Positions 1 to 11,694 of a DNA stretch of 64,000 nt are shown one piece after another; positions within the stretch are counted from its first letter, which is position 1, and each line of letters starts with the position of its first letter. A model generated the notes under the pieces. It was not told the DNA's origin and did not search any database. It worked only from the letters and a program-made list of their open reading frames with translations. The stretch lies in the NCBI GenBank assembly GCA_020747065.1, contig JAGMVK010000001.1, positions 62,001 through 126,000 of the forward strand. The letters run 5' to 3'. The stretch comes from Cadophora sp. MPI-SDFR-AT-0126 (taxonomy: Eukaryota > Ascomycota > Leotiomycetes > Helotiales > Ploettnerulaceae). The position numbers and the translations under genes were made by a program.

Positions 1-786
1 TCAGGATGTGGTTACGGAATACAAGCTTCGTCTGGCTCTGGAGACTTGGGAAAAGTCGTTGGATCTTTGTGAGCCTGAGTTTGCTTCGGTTCCACTCAGC
101 GCCCCTCATAAGGGTCACCCCCTGATTTTCAATGCAACGGCCATGTTCAGAAATGCTCGTGCCCGTCTTGAAGTCGACCTCAAGTCGATTCAAGAGGTAT
201 TGAGGTATCACGACTGTTATGAGGTCGCTGCTGCCATGAGCAACGCACGAGACAAGGTCAAGAGATCCAGCGAGATGATTAAGGTCATTCAAGAATGTTT
301 CAACTGCATCGAAACTGCAGCTCTGCAAGGGATCCGTTGGGTGGCACGCACCTCGCCTACCAACTGGAGCATCGAACACCCACTCTGTGGTCTTGACCTC
401 ATGGTCATCCTCAGCCTGTGGCTTTATCGCCTGGAAAATGACGATGAACAAGCAACTGAGGAAGAGGCTGTCATGTACCAAAAGATTCGGGTTCTCTTTG
501 ATGATGACTCTGTCGAGATCGTTGGCAACAAGCTTAGCTCAACTGTAGCACGTCTTTGGGGAAGTATGCTGGATGAAGTTGTCGTCTGGGGGTAAGTTTT
601 ATTCCACTCCATCTAATACAGAATCGATGCTAATAGCTCAATAGTATCACCAAGATCATGGGTGAATCCTTCCGCTTACACTCCCAAGCCCTCATCGGCT
701 ATGACAATGATATCGAAGGTTCTGATGTCTCAACACCTTCGATGATCTCTCAGGGACCAGATGACAACGACGACAGCGTGTATTAA
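1..786 (+). CDS. C-terminal part of a probable fungal-type transcription factor (5' truncated by window edge)
   Basis: Only the 3' end lies in the window. Reading is open from base 2 with no start codon of its own. Exon a runs to 592. A short intron (593-644, donor GTAAGT, branch GCTAAT, acceptor TAG) is removed, and exon b runs 645-786, ending in TAA after a polar, acidic tail (GPDDNDDSVY). The visible 244 or so residues are helical. The stretch APHKGHPLIFNATAMFRNAR followed by a WLYRLEN helix resembles the C-terminal half of the 'fungal_trans' regulatory domain found in C2H2 and Zn2Cys6 regulators. No DNA-binding domain is visible because it would lie upstream of the window. The assignment rests on remembered family resemblance, so the target genes are unknown and another helical fungal family remains possible. 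Confidence 0.55.
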
Positions 787-3090
787 ATTTGTCGATTTTG
801 CTTTTAACGATCTCCATGATTTCCTTTGTTTTTCCTTGCATAGACTCTGATATCCAGCTCCATCCCATCTCACGCGTTTTGGTTTGAAACTTTCTTTTGT
901 CAATTGCATATAGCGACGTCGTTTTACAGGCTTGGATTTGGCTGGTGGAAAGAAGGGCATTTCTTAAAGAATAAGGTCGCGGGCAACAATACGGGGCTGG
1001 TCTGGTTCGGGTTGGCTTGGCTTGGCTGAGCATTCGGGATCATCATCTCTCTCTTTCCTCATATACCACATCTCCTCACGGCGCGTCATCATCATTCGGC
1101 GCATCCTACTTAATCTCGCACACACGCACATCTGGCTGGCCCATCCATTGTGTTGTTCTGCCCTTGTCCTATTAGTTATTGTTTCTGCGAAAATTTGTGT
1201 CTGTTTTCTTCAGTTCGGTTCGGATATTGGCTGCATATTACCTACTTAATAGTCGTCGTTTATACCTCTCCTCTTCTCGTCATCATCATTCATCTCATCT
1301 TTACTCATCAGATACCTTGTTCGATATACAATTCTGCTATTTATTCTGCTTTCAGGTCGCGCTGTTCTTGCCTACGTGCGAGTTCTTTGCTTTATATCTG
1401 CAGACTTGGCTGGATTTGATCCTCCTTTTATTTAGCTTTCATTTCTATCTGTATTTAGTTTTCGTGGCTCTTTGGAGCTGGTGGAGTAGAACTGGATATT
1501 CAAGAAATGATGGTTGAGTGGGGGGTTGGTTTACACAATTTGAAATTGAGTGAAGGGATCTGAGAATCGTTGTCGTCTTTGTACAAATAATCAGTAGCGA
1601 AGTCTGCATCATATTGATTGTTTTACCCTAACTTACTTATGCCTGCTGCGACCTGTGACATGCATTCTCTATAACATATGGCATCCTCCTCGCCGGCATC
1701 ATTTAGACCCATCATTGCATTGGGGGATCATTTGCCTATCTCCTCGCGTGACACTGACGCTGGACACCTCGCATGTAACCTTTCAGCAGTTTCTCTCACC
1801 CAGCCCTTCCATTTCGTGCCTGCTTGAGGCGAGATTTGAGATAGGAGGGGGTTAGTAGTCTGTGGCTACTCATTCAGTCTTCCCACATGGGGTTGACAAA
1901 AATTCATAAGGGGGATATCCTGGTCGCGTTACCCGGGAAGTCATCAAGCACATGGTGGTGATGGAACGTTCGCTCGTTCCTGCCTGCCTGTGTACAATAA
2001 TTTCCGTCAGGTGAGACCTGTCTCTGTTGCAGGCTGTGACTGGAAAAATCGGCCCTTGGGTGAGGCATGGCGATGGGGGGTTGTGATGGGATTGTCTTTA
2101 AGTCTTTCATTTGATGTGAAAGCTGTTGGTTGATGTGTTTTTGTTGGTGTGGTCTGCCTTGCCAGCGACATCTTATTTCGCTTGCAAGCAATTGAGGCTT
2201 CTATCCTCAAGTGCTCCATCTTCGCGTACTGGTCTTTTACTCTAAGGACAGAGGAAGAAGTTATTAGGGTTATTGAAGGGCTAATAGAGCATCCATTGCA
2301 GAACTTTTATCTCTGGTCATTCTGCCGCTTCGAGGATTGAGAATACCCTCGGTGCTAAAGTGGTCTCAGCATCGGTGGGAACGGAATATTCTGCTGCCTA
2401 TGGAGGGCGAGGAGTGTAAGGTTACTGGATATCAAGAGAGGCTGGAGGCATTGAGAAGTGTCTGAGAAGGAAAATATGAGAGAGAAGATGGATAGTGATG
2501 TGGCTATTTACATGCGTGGGCTTAGGATATGGAAGGATGGAAATTGGCTAGGATTGGGAGACTTCTTGAGCAATTGTCCCTTGAATTATGTTCGATTCGC
2601 GAGTGGAGAAGACATAAGATCTCAAATTGATGGATCGAATGCATACGCTGGCTTAGTCCAATAATTGTCCTTTACTGTTATACGTCGTGGCGGGGTTATA
2701 AATGGCTGTGGACCTAGCTCGCCTACGAGAAAATTGTATAACAACAAACGAGAATTGATTTCCGAAGTGTCCCAGCCAACCATCATTCCTCTCCTATGGC
2801 TCCAAAGAACGACATACCCGGTGCATTAGAAACCCAAAGTCCAAAGTGGTAACTTACGTCACGTCACCGTAGTAAAAGTGTCAAATGCTAGTGTTCGTTG
2901 GTCCGATCGTGAACCACAACTCAGCACCTAAGAGAGAGAGCCAGTCGAGATGGCAATGGCAGCTAAGACCGCACTTTCAAGAATCGATCCCACAATCATG
3001 AATTTATATTCTTCATTTCTACAACAATTATCACACAGTTGATTCATGACCTATCTATCCATATATCCAAAACCAGATTAGGACTTTAAG
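787..3090. other. Intergenic region, no supportable gene
   Basis: About 2.3 kb between the transcription factor stop and the M48 peptidase start. It holds only short overlapping ORFs in conflicting frames, T/C-rich stretches (about 1050-1500) and no protein motif I recognise. The last few hundred bases are presumably the promoter of the downstream gene. Confidence 0.6.
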
Positions 3091-4526
3091 ATGCCTCTCA
3101 AATCATCTTTACTATCATCGAAGATGGCTAAGCTAGTTATTTCGAAGCCAGCGCCAAAGAATACTGGCAGCGAGGTTAGTAACCTCCAATCGCCTTTTCC
3201 AAGGAAGAATGAGTTCTCTAACATCTTCATAGATACCAGATTACAAGACACAATACTTTACTGAACGCCCCATTGCATCGCCCAAGCAAAATGCCAGACC
3301 GGCCCCGGAGGCTTCGCTCAAGAGTGTGCCAGTATTGGAACCTAGATTTCCAGCACAGATCCAGGTGAGGGTCCGAGATAGAATTCATGATATGGTTTCT
3401 AATTCTTGTCTAGGTCATGGGTGAGCAAATCCAAACATCCATCACTTCCATTTCCACCGAGAACTGCTCAACTGTTACCAGCCAGTAAATTATGTCAGAC
3501 AAGGGACACGGGTTATCGAGCAGAACGTAGAGGATGTTATATCGACATGCAAATGCCTGGACCTCGTGCAAGATTTGTCAGCAACCTTCTCTAAACAGTC
3601 CCTGTTCGGTGACAGCGACTGGCGAAAGGTGCCTGTCTCGGGCAGAATACAATTTCGCTTCTTCCAAAGGATACCCCTAATACTCAACAACTGCCAAGTA
3701 ATTGAAAGCTTTGTACAGGGCGGCGGGGGTACTAAATGAACCACTATCAGGGTTGCTGCAACCAGTCATACAAGCTGTTCTAGACGACATTGTCAAAGCT
3801 GTCGGCATCCCTGGCTCCAATCCTAAACTTATCATTCGTGACAACTGGGCCTGTACGTCCTTCTACCAACTGCGCGCCAGACAATATCGCTAACATATCA
3901 TCTAGTCAGTTCGGCTTATAGCTACTGGAATACGATAAACATGCCACTGGGACAATTGCTCTACTTCAAATCTCTGGGCAGTCTTGCATACGTCCTAGCT
4001 CACGAATTAGGTCATATCCTAACAGGGCACCAGGCCGAGGGGAATGCAGTCTTCAATCGTTACGAATACATCCCGGAACTGTTTAAAAGCAGGATGCAAT
4101 GGTGTCACGGACGCGGCAACATAGGAGAGATGATGTACATCAACGAGACACGGGATATAGATGCTGTCCAGAAAGAATTCTGTGCCTTCAGCAGACTTGG
4201 GGAGCATGAGGCGGACTGCATTGGTATGTTTATGATGGCCAAAGCTGGATTTGATCCGCGGGAGGCTCTTGCCTTTGCTCGCGAGATGGAAAGACACGAA
4301 CCAGAGATTTTCAAGACAACACGAGAGTCTTTACATCCACAGGTATGTACATCACTACTCGAATCGGGCCAACGTATTGTATCTCGCTTAGGCGAATACT
4401 GACTTGACTACGCAGTGGCAGAATCGGATTACCATTCTTGAGTCACAGCTGGACGCCCGCGATGGCTGCATTCGAGACTGCCGAGTCCAAAGAAAGCACG
4501 GCAGCTCGATTCGACGAGATGCGTAG
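3091..4526 (+). CDS. M48-family zinc metallopeptidase (Oma1/Ste24-like), possibly a frameshifted pseudogene
   Basis: The core is clear. Exon 3906-4342 encodes AYVLAHELGHILTGH, with the HExxH zinc motif, and later GEHEADCIG, the third zinc ligand region typical of peptidase family M48. Exons 3091-3174, 3233-3364, 3906-4342 and 4416-4526 join in phase, with introns 3175-3232, 3853-3905 and 4343-4415. The middle is the problem. A 105-codon frame open from 3425 to about 3737 has no ATG, yet is coding-like (QNVEDVISTC, then QFRFFQRIPLILNNCQV). It is out of frame with the exon before it (ending near 3421) and the part after it (from about 3703, ALYRAAGVLNEP). The gene therefore either carries two compensating single-base shifts, or uses longer introns such as 3365-3478 and one ending near 3706. 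No membrane segment is obvious. Substrate and compartment are unknown. Confidence 0.6.
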
Positions 4527-7079
4527 AGCATTGCACGACGAAGGCCGTCGTGTGTGGGCAGCGATCACAAGAGCGGCTTGGTCAACAAAACGCCGGAAAA
4601 CCCTGTCAGATGCAGCATTCAGTGCCTGGACGGCCTTGAATTCTACCTCGCATCGCTGCAAAGTACGGCATTCCACTACGCTCGGGAAGAAAAGAAGGAT
4701 GGCTAGGTAGTACTTCGACCCAGATATCAGTCTTATCTGCATCTCCTGGGGACAGGAGAATCTTCCAGAGCAAGATCCATTCCACCAGCCAGCTTCGTCT
4801 TCTAGACACTCCTATACGAGCATTCCCTCAACAAGACATCGTTCGATTCTCAGAACTGCGTCAACCCGAAAGTGGCACTACCTTGAACAGTAGTTCACAT
4901 CATGGGCGCACTCCGATTCAACCGATCTGTCGTACAACCATCATCATCTCCCTTCTGGGATCCGTCTGATCCGCCACCACAATATCGAACATTGGAAACC
5001 CAGAAGTTCTAATGGACGTGGCGGGCACAGGATGCTGTTCAAGGAACGAAAACCTAAGCGGTGCGGAGTTCGGCAACCAATTTGTTTCCTGGTGGTATGC
5101 TTCAAGTTGTGTGTATCGAAAATATGCTTGCTGAACCGGGCCACGAGTCGAGCATAACAAGTTTGATGAAGGAGTATGAGGGATTTTGTTGCTGGTACTG
5201 GTAAAGAAGATGACATAGGGAGAAGATGGTGATGGGAGAAGATGGTGATGGGAGAAGATGGTGATGGGAGAAGATGGTGATGGGAGAAGATGGTGATGGA
5301 GTATTTGTACGGTGCGGCGTAGCTGAGGGTTTTATGAGTGGTTTGTTGCCGATAGCGAGTGAGTAATGATGGCGAGGAGAAAGAGTGGGGAGCGACAGCC
5401 TTTGGGCCGTTATTGCGTAATGTGTATGTGTATTTCTGTCTAGTCTTTCAGATCAATTGTATGCCTCTAACTTCATTTATTGCAAAACTGCTGGATGATG
5501 AGCTTCATGACCACGAAGCAAAAGTAGCCGAAATCATGACACAAATAGGCGCTGGGTAGTTCTCGGAATACTCGTAAGAAACTCCTCGAACATGTCGCTG
5601 TGCCGAGTAGTATGTTGTTGGAGAATGAACGAGGAAAGAGAAGAGAAGCCCAGACAACAAGTAGAGGCACCAGAAACGAAGACTTCAAACTGTAGTTACA
5701 AAGATGGCTTTCAGTCAAGCCAAGAGCTCAAGAATTCGTAGGCAGCTAGCACAGGAACCTTTATGAATTCGTGCTGGAGATATAGCAAGAGCGAGAACAA
5801 TTATTTCCAGAAAATCGAGACTTTGAGGTCTGACAGACCACCCGAGGTCGATGATTCAAGGTACTCAAAAAACAAGGGTCCAGGATGATGACGAAGAGGC
5901 TTCTCGCTTACTTCGTACTCCACTGTTGGAGCAAACAAAAGCTCAACGCTAGCCCCTGAGCAGCTAGCGAACAGACTTGTTCGGATGATAGCGCTCCCGA
6001 GCTCTTGTTCTCCATCCTCCTCTCGTGTTCTTCTTCTTCTTTTGGCCCAGGACAACGGAACCAATATCGAGCCCAACTCAAGAGCGATCCATACTCGTAG
6101 GGCAAAATAACTCAGATCCATGACCTCACCTATCTTTAGTGCCGGCAAAGACAACATGAGCTCTTTCGGATTTCACCCGACAAATATCCAACGACATTTC
6201 GCTGTGCCCAAACCATCAAGTCCTAGAATAGTATTGCCGTTGCAGTTGCATCAAGTCGCTCTGCCGCTTCCATTGCTTTTTGAGAAACATTCAACAACAT
6301 CTGGCGTTTGGTTTCATGGCACCAACAGCATCAGCACCAGTCATCGAGAAGTCTCGTGGACATATTGACTTTCCTATCATCGATCATACCCATCCATTCT
6401 TCCGAATCATTCGATATTTGCAAGATGGATAGCGTTCGTTCCGACTGAGGATTTAAGCTCATCTTCATATTCTTAGTGTAGAAAGAGCTACCCCTCAACC
6501 CCGCTCTTGCCTTCGACTAGTCTCGAAGGAGGTGATGACAGTTGAAATAGAGCGTAGCGCAACGGGATCGTCCCAATAGTTCGGGTCCTTGAAGAGCCGG
6601 CAGTGAGGATGTCGTCTTTTCTGCAGCTTTGTCACTCACGTGTACCTCGATGTTGGCCTCTCCCAGGCGCAGATTGGCTGGATTGAATTGTCAACCACAA
6701 AGAAAAAAATACACTTCGCTCGTACCTTCCAGCCTTCTTCAAGTCTCTGGTTAGATGGGAGATCTAGGCCTCTGAGTAGAGCCTGCGATTGGCAAGGTCA
6801 GTCTTCAACTTGTCTTCACTCTTGCCATGGCGAGCGAGTAGCTCCAACGGGAGGTTCTGGATCCGAACGTTGTCTGCGTTCAGGCTGATATCCGAGCAGT
6901 TGTGATCATGATGATCATGGTTCTTTCCAGTTCTTTAGCATACGTATATATCTAAGCCTTTTCGTTGATGTCTTATTCTTCTCTACCAACCAATCCGTCA
7001 TTGGAAAGCCAACAGTTTTCGTGTCTTGAAATTCAACTCTCGCTCTCTCGCACTTGCTCCCCGACACCAGATATCAAAA
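4527..7079. other. Intergenic region with a short tandem repeat
   Basis: About 2.55 kb without a supportable gene. Short ORFs on both strands lack recognisable domains and consistent splice structure. It contains the 16-bp repeat array at 5221-5300. A TATA-like stretch (GTATATATC near 6945) lies about 130 bases upstream of the next start codon and may be promoter sequence. Confidence 0.55.
5221..5300. repeat. 16-bp tandem repeat, five copies
   Basis: The unit AGAAGATGGTGATGGG is repeated head to tail five times. The first four copies are identical and the last differs in its final base (GGGA in place of GGGG). It is purine-rich on the + strand and lies in intergenic DNA. Because 16 is not a multiple of three, it is not an in-frame coding repeat. 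Confidence 0.95.
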
Positions 7080-8327
7080 ATGCGTTTCTCTACTACCGCC
7101 CTTGCTCTGAACGCCATCGTCTCGGCTGTTACCGCTGCACCTACCAAGAGACAAGACAGCAGTGACATCGACGCAGTCATCTTGCAGTATGCACTCACGG
7201 TACGCAGTGCTCTGCACTTTCAGGATCTGGTCACTGACTCCACATAGCTCGAGCATCTTGAGAATGCCTTCTACAAGAAGGCTCTCAGCGAATGGGACGA
7301 GAAGGCCTTCACCGATGCCGGCTTCTCCTCCAAGTTCTACGATGACCTAAAATACGTCGCCCACGACGAGGAGGGACATGTCGTCTACCTTGAGGCTGGT
7401 CTCACGGCTGCTGGTGCGATGCCAGTGGCAGCTTGCGAGTATAGCTTCCCAATGACTGATCCAAAATCTTTTGTCGCCTTGTCTTCTGTCATCGAAGGTG
7501 TCGGTGTCTCGGCTTACCTGTGAGTTGATTTCCATCCTATCTGATAATACTTTACTAATGTCTTCAGTGGTGCTGCCCCTCTCGTTACCTCAAAAGCATA
7601 TTTGACTGCCGCTGGTGCAATCCTTGTCACCGAAGCTTTGCATCGTAAGTCCAGACATCACCTCTTCTCATCTTTCTCTCGCTGACTGTCTTGAAACAGA
7701 ATCCCAACAACGTGCTGCTGTGAGATTTTCCCCCGGGAGACTGTCAATAGACACCTCCCAAAGTTATGTGTCCGGTCGCTAACTCTCAATCAGATTGGGG
7801 AGACTCCATCCTCAAACGTCTTCGGGACCCCACTCGGCTTCAATGCTGTCTACTCGTATGTCTCCACAAAAGCCTTTAACATTGTCTTTACTAAGTTTGA
7901 CCTAGTATCGCATCTGGTTTCATCAAGTCCTGCCCATCGACAAATATGCCGCTCCCAGTCATGGCTTACCCAGCCCTCACTCTCGTCTCGGGTCTGCCAA
8001 CAGCCCAGGGTGCTCACATTGATCTTCAACCCAAAGAAGCTGTCACTGGAAATGTATTTGCTACCTTCGTCAGCGGCTTGAATGTTGCCGCAGTCGCGCC
8101 CCAGTCAATGTCAGGCGGCATGTTCATGGTCGAGGTCCCCATGATGGTCGAAGGCCAGAGCTACGTGTTCTTGACCAAGGATAACTCTGGGAACTTGACT
8201 GACTCCAACATTGTTGCTGGTATGTATCGCTCCTAATCGTGTTCGAGAACGTTGCTGAGTCTTGACAGGCCCTGCCATCCTCGAGGTCACTCCTCTATCC
8301 CCAACCTTCAACATTTCTATCACATAA
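7080..8327 (+). CDS. Secreted Rds1-like protein with ferritin-like fold
   Basis: Seven exons join in phase to give 307 residues: 7080-7199, 7248-7519, 7568-7644, 7700-7719, 7794-7855, 7906-8219 and 8269-8327. The N-terminus MRFSTTALALNAIVSAVTAA is a signal peptide followed by a KR site, suggesting secretion and possibly dibasic processing. The region EHLENAFYKKAL, then DEEGHVVYLEAGL and VTEALHQSQ, carries the helix-borne Glu/His pattern of fungal ferritin-like proteins related to fission yeast Rds1, a stress-responsive protein. Whether it binds iron is not known from sequence. The fourth exon is only 20 nt, but it is needed to keep the frame and supplies part of a conserved helix. The neighbouring Rieske gene is convergent, with about 295 bp between the stops. 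Confidence 0.85.
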
Positions 8328-8622
8328 GAAAGTGTGTAACCACTACGCTACGGGACATGAGTATATACGATGAAAGATGTTTGGTCCTGCATGGCAAATC
8401 GTTACGACTCAATCCCAACGACAGGCATTTTGGCGTTCTGGGGACATTGACATACCTCTTTCTCAAGATCGTAGCAAAATCTAATCTAATGAAAATCAGC
8501 CGCTCCCTTTATCTCTAAACTCCGCTCTAATGTGACCCAAAACATTGTGCCGAACTCCACCCGTTCTTCCCGTCATTTACTGACACAGTTCTTGCCGCAC
8601 GTAATCGTTCCAAGTACAAAAT

Positions 8623-9232
8623 TCATCCCATCCTCTGCTTCCTCCTAACCCAAACTTCTTTGAGTTCGCCATCCTTGTCTCCATCAACGCCGCCTCCAGC
8701 AACAGGCCTCAACTGCACCTCCCAGATCTTCAACCGATAGTTCCCTCGATCTCCATTTCCACGTACCAAATCGAAAGACCAATCATGGTTCGGACATCGA
8801 ATTCCCGCACTCAACCGGACACCAAAATCCTCGATATCGAAGGGAGTGCCCTTTGAAAGCGGATATGATGAATGAGGACAGCTCTAGAACCACATCAGTC
8901 ATGACTTCAACACTCTCGAGAATATCGCCTAGACTCACGTGATCAATCGCATGAAAGTCGCCCTGATACTGGAACACCACGACCTGATCCTTCAAATCCC
9001 CATGTAGACCTTCTCCCACACTACTCTGATCTATCTCAGCAGCTTTTGAGCTATCATCACTCGGTACGTGGAACACTCTGCAGCCCGGAGCGACGGTTTC
9101 TCGACAAGGGAGCTGCTCGGAGAGTGGGGTGCTGCCGGAAGATGTTATGTTGGGGTAGGAAGTGCTTGGGCCGGCGGAGAACCAGGCGTCGCCGCTGCGG
9201 GAGGATCTGGTGAAGACGTTGAAGAATGACAT
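8623..9232 (-). CDS. Stand-alone Rieske [2Fe-2S] domain protein
   Basis: Two exons (9232-8939 and 8883-8623) encode 184 residues. The Rieske cluster ligands are visible as C100-P-H102 (SCPHSSYPLS) and C128-P-N-H131 (IRCPNHDW), 28 residues apart, as in Rieske domains that bind a 2Fe-2S cluster through two Cys and two His. The intron (8884-8938, donor GTGAGT, acceptor TAG) falls one codon before C100. There is no transmembrane anchor and no oxygenase catalytic domain, so this is a small soluble ferredoxin-like protein and not the bc1 subunit. The C-terminus is Gly/Asp-rich and then basic. The first ATG giving the right frame is at 9232; a longer frame to 9385 probably includes a 5' UTR intron (GTAAGC near 9320). 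Electron partner unknown. Confidence 0.8.
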
Positions 9233-11694
9233 GGGGACTTTGCTGCGTGTGTGTGTGACTTGAACTAATGTGAGGGTGGAAAGCGACAAAGGATTTTCGC
9301 TAAGGGGGAGAGTGCTTACATAATCCCGGTCGTTGAGAGCAACAGAGAGCTGTTGAGAGATGCTTCTGCGAAGAAGTAAGAGCAAATCGTAGCAAAATGA
9401 AATTTCATTATGTGGCTTTGCTCAGCATTCGGTAGTATTTTGGAGCAGCAGTGTAGTATTTCAGATATGATGCGAATTGCTGCCAGGTAGCATTGTAAGC
9501 GAAACTGCTTCAGAGCTCAAGCTCGCTACGGAGGGATAGAATGCAAACATCAGCATGTGGATTTTAGCTTTTTGATCTTACTTAGAGTCCGGCTGAGTTC
9601 TAGGGTGTTGCACGATCCTCGTCGAGACTTGAAGGGGATCGAAAACTCAAAGCTGAAGGCAAGTTCCTGCATATATGTTCGGATTTAGCGCATGTGAAGT
9701 TTCACCCTCGTTGCCCAAGAATTAGTTCATTGACGGAGAGGAGGTCTATACCAATATCGTCCCTAACAAACAGTGTCTTTCAGTGTTAAGAATAATTTCC
9801 CGGGGACTCTTTTCCGTTTTCTCGGCCAGAACTGCGGGCGTTCCTCCATATCCCTTTTGATTTGTCGTTCTTTCGGTTTTGTTCCACGCAGCAGTTACTT
9901 GTTGGTAGATAGAAATGGATAAATTATTTTCTAGTATGGATCTGAGGTAATCAAAGATGTGTTTGAGTTTGATAGTGTCCCTTTACGATATCTCTATCAA
10001 TGTCAAAAGCCATGCCACAAGAGAGTCATCCGGAATTGTTCTGCACAGATAACATGGTGTAACACTATCTTGAACAGCGAAGACTAAAGATCAACCCTTG
10101 ATTAGCCTGATCAAACGCTGCTCACCTCATCTGAAGTGAACGATATCTACTTATTAAATAAGATAAACGTTTTAGTTGGAATTATCTCAGGTAAAGAATA
10201 AAACCCATGATGTGTCCTCTAGGAATGACTTTGCGAATTCCAAGATCCGAGGCTAAGTAGAGAAATCACCAAGCTTAGAAGTGTTTAAGCGAGAGTCAGA
10301 TGCTCGCAGCAGATTTTGCTCCTTGTTGCCTGACTTCCGATATTCTGGTTCTTGCCTCGTACTGACATACTTTCAACACAGCCCTGTACAGCCAACTTGC
10401 CTCTGAGACATTCATTTTTGCTGTGCTTGAAAGTTCGCGTAACTTAAGTATCGATACCAGAGAAAAAGCAAGAACCATAACGTACATTTAGGGCGCGCGA
10501 GCAATCAGCTAGAGATGGAAACAGAGAGCATGTTGGTATCACGTTGTTCACTGTTAAGCAGCAACCACGCATTATAGACTGATCACTTGAGGCTGATATT
10601 CCTAAAAGTGAAATGTCGCCAACTCTTCCCCAGGACACTGGATTGACCATGCAATTCCATATTATCGTTAATGGCATACCTCTCCAGCCCCCAAGTTGCT
10701 GTCTAAGCATCAGTGGGACTTTGGGATCGCCAGGTACAAGAAATACAGGTCAGGCATGGGAAAGCTGGATAATTTCCTCGGAAGCTAGTCGTTCTTCTGC
10801 GACTTTCTGCGCCCATGTCCTCTTTGACTCCGACTTGTCGCCATTTTTTCCATGTTCTAATCTTTTCATCCACGCAAGTCCTTTCCGTGTCCAATGGAAA
10901 TGGTTCATATTAGTTCAATTGGGCTAAGAGTGAAGGGATTCCTCATCTGGTTCTGTGCGACTCTGCTTTCGAAGGAAGGAAAAAAAAGAGGGAGAGAGAA
11001 ATTGTCTTAGTTTCTTCGAGTGTTACATTATTGTGGCTACCGCTGACATTTGTCCTCTCTAGGTAGATGCTAACAACCCCTCACGTATCTGATGCTAATA
11101 GACTTGTACGTTAGTAACGGCAGCGACTGGTACAAGTCCGCCTCTTTGTTCAACAGAAAATCGGTGTGGCTATGACTAAAGTTGCCTAATATCCTTTGAG
11201 ATACTCCCCCGTGTTGATGCTGCAGTACCTAGCTTATTAATTTTGTTGAAATAATGCCCTGCAGTCAGTGCTGATATACGCCATGCATGACCCCAGATTC
11301 ACACCTAGCTAGAGGACAGGAAGAATGCCTTACCTGACCACTTTTTGTGATATTTGCCAGGCTATCCTCTAATTCAAACATGCTGTAGATCTCTTTATGT
11401 CTATCTAAGCCTAGTCCCAAGGCTCCAAGGCAAGGCACGTCCGCAACGTAGTCATGCGTTCCGTGTCCCGGTGTCAATGGAAAGTTCCCGTAAACAAAGA
11501 TCGCTCCTTCTTCGCCAACCTTCCACTCGACACCACAACCTTGTTGGTAGGCAGCTTCCTACTTACCCCACGATCTCAAAAGCTAACATCTCCGACCCAG
11601 TCCCGCTTCTTTCATCATCGACACCACACATTCGTTCTCTCTCTCCTCTGCAACCCGCCTCCTCGCGCAGCAACAGCTGCCTACCTACCCCAAG
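9233..11694. other. Gene-free intergenic region between divergent genes
   Basis: About 2.46 kb separate the Rieske gene (-) and the GH16 gene (+). Parts around 9400-10250 look A/T-richer than the flanking genes. No ORF shows a domain or plausible splicing. A CT-rich tract (TTCTCTCTCTCCTCTG near 11640) directly precedes the GH16 start codon, as is common at filamentous fungal transcription starts. Confidence 0.55.

Noticed and set aside
5801..6157. 118-codon - strand ORF in the intergenic region
   Set aside because: No motif, no splice continuation and no start context better than chance; kept only as part of the gene-free region.
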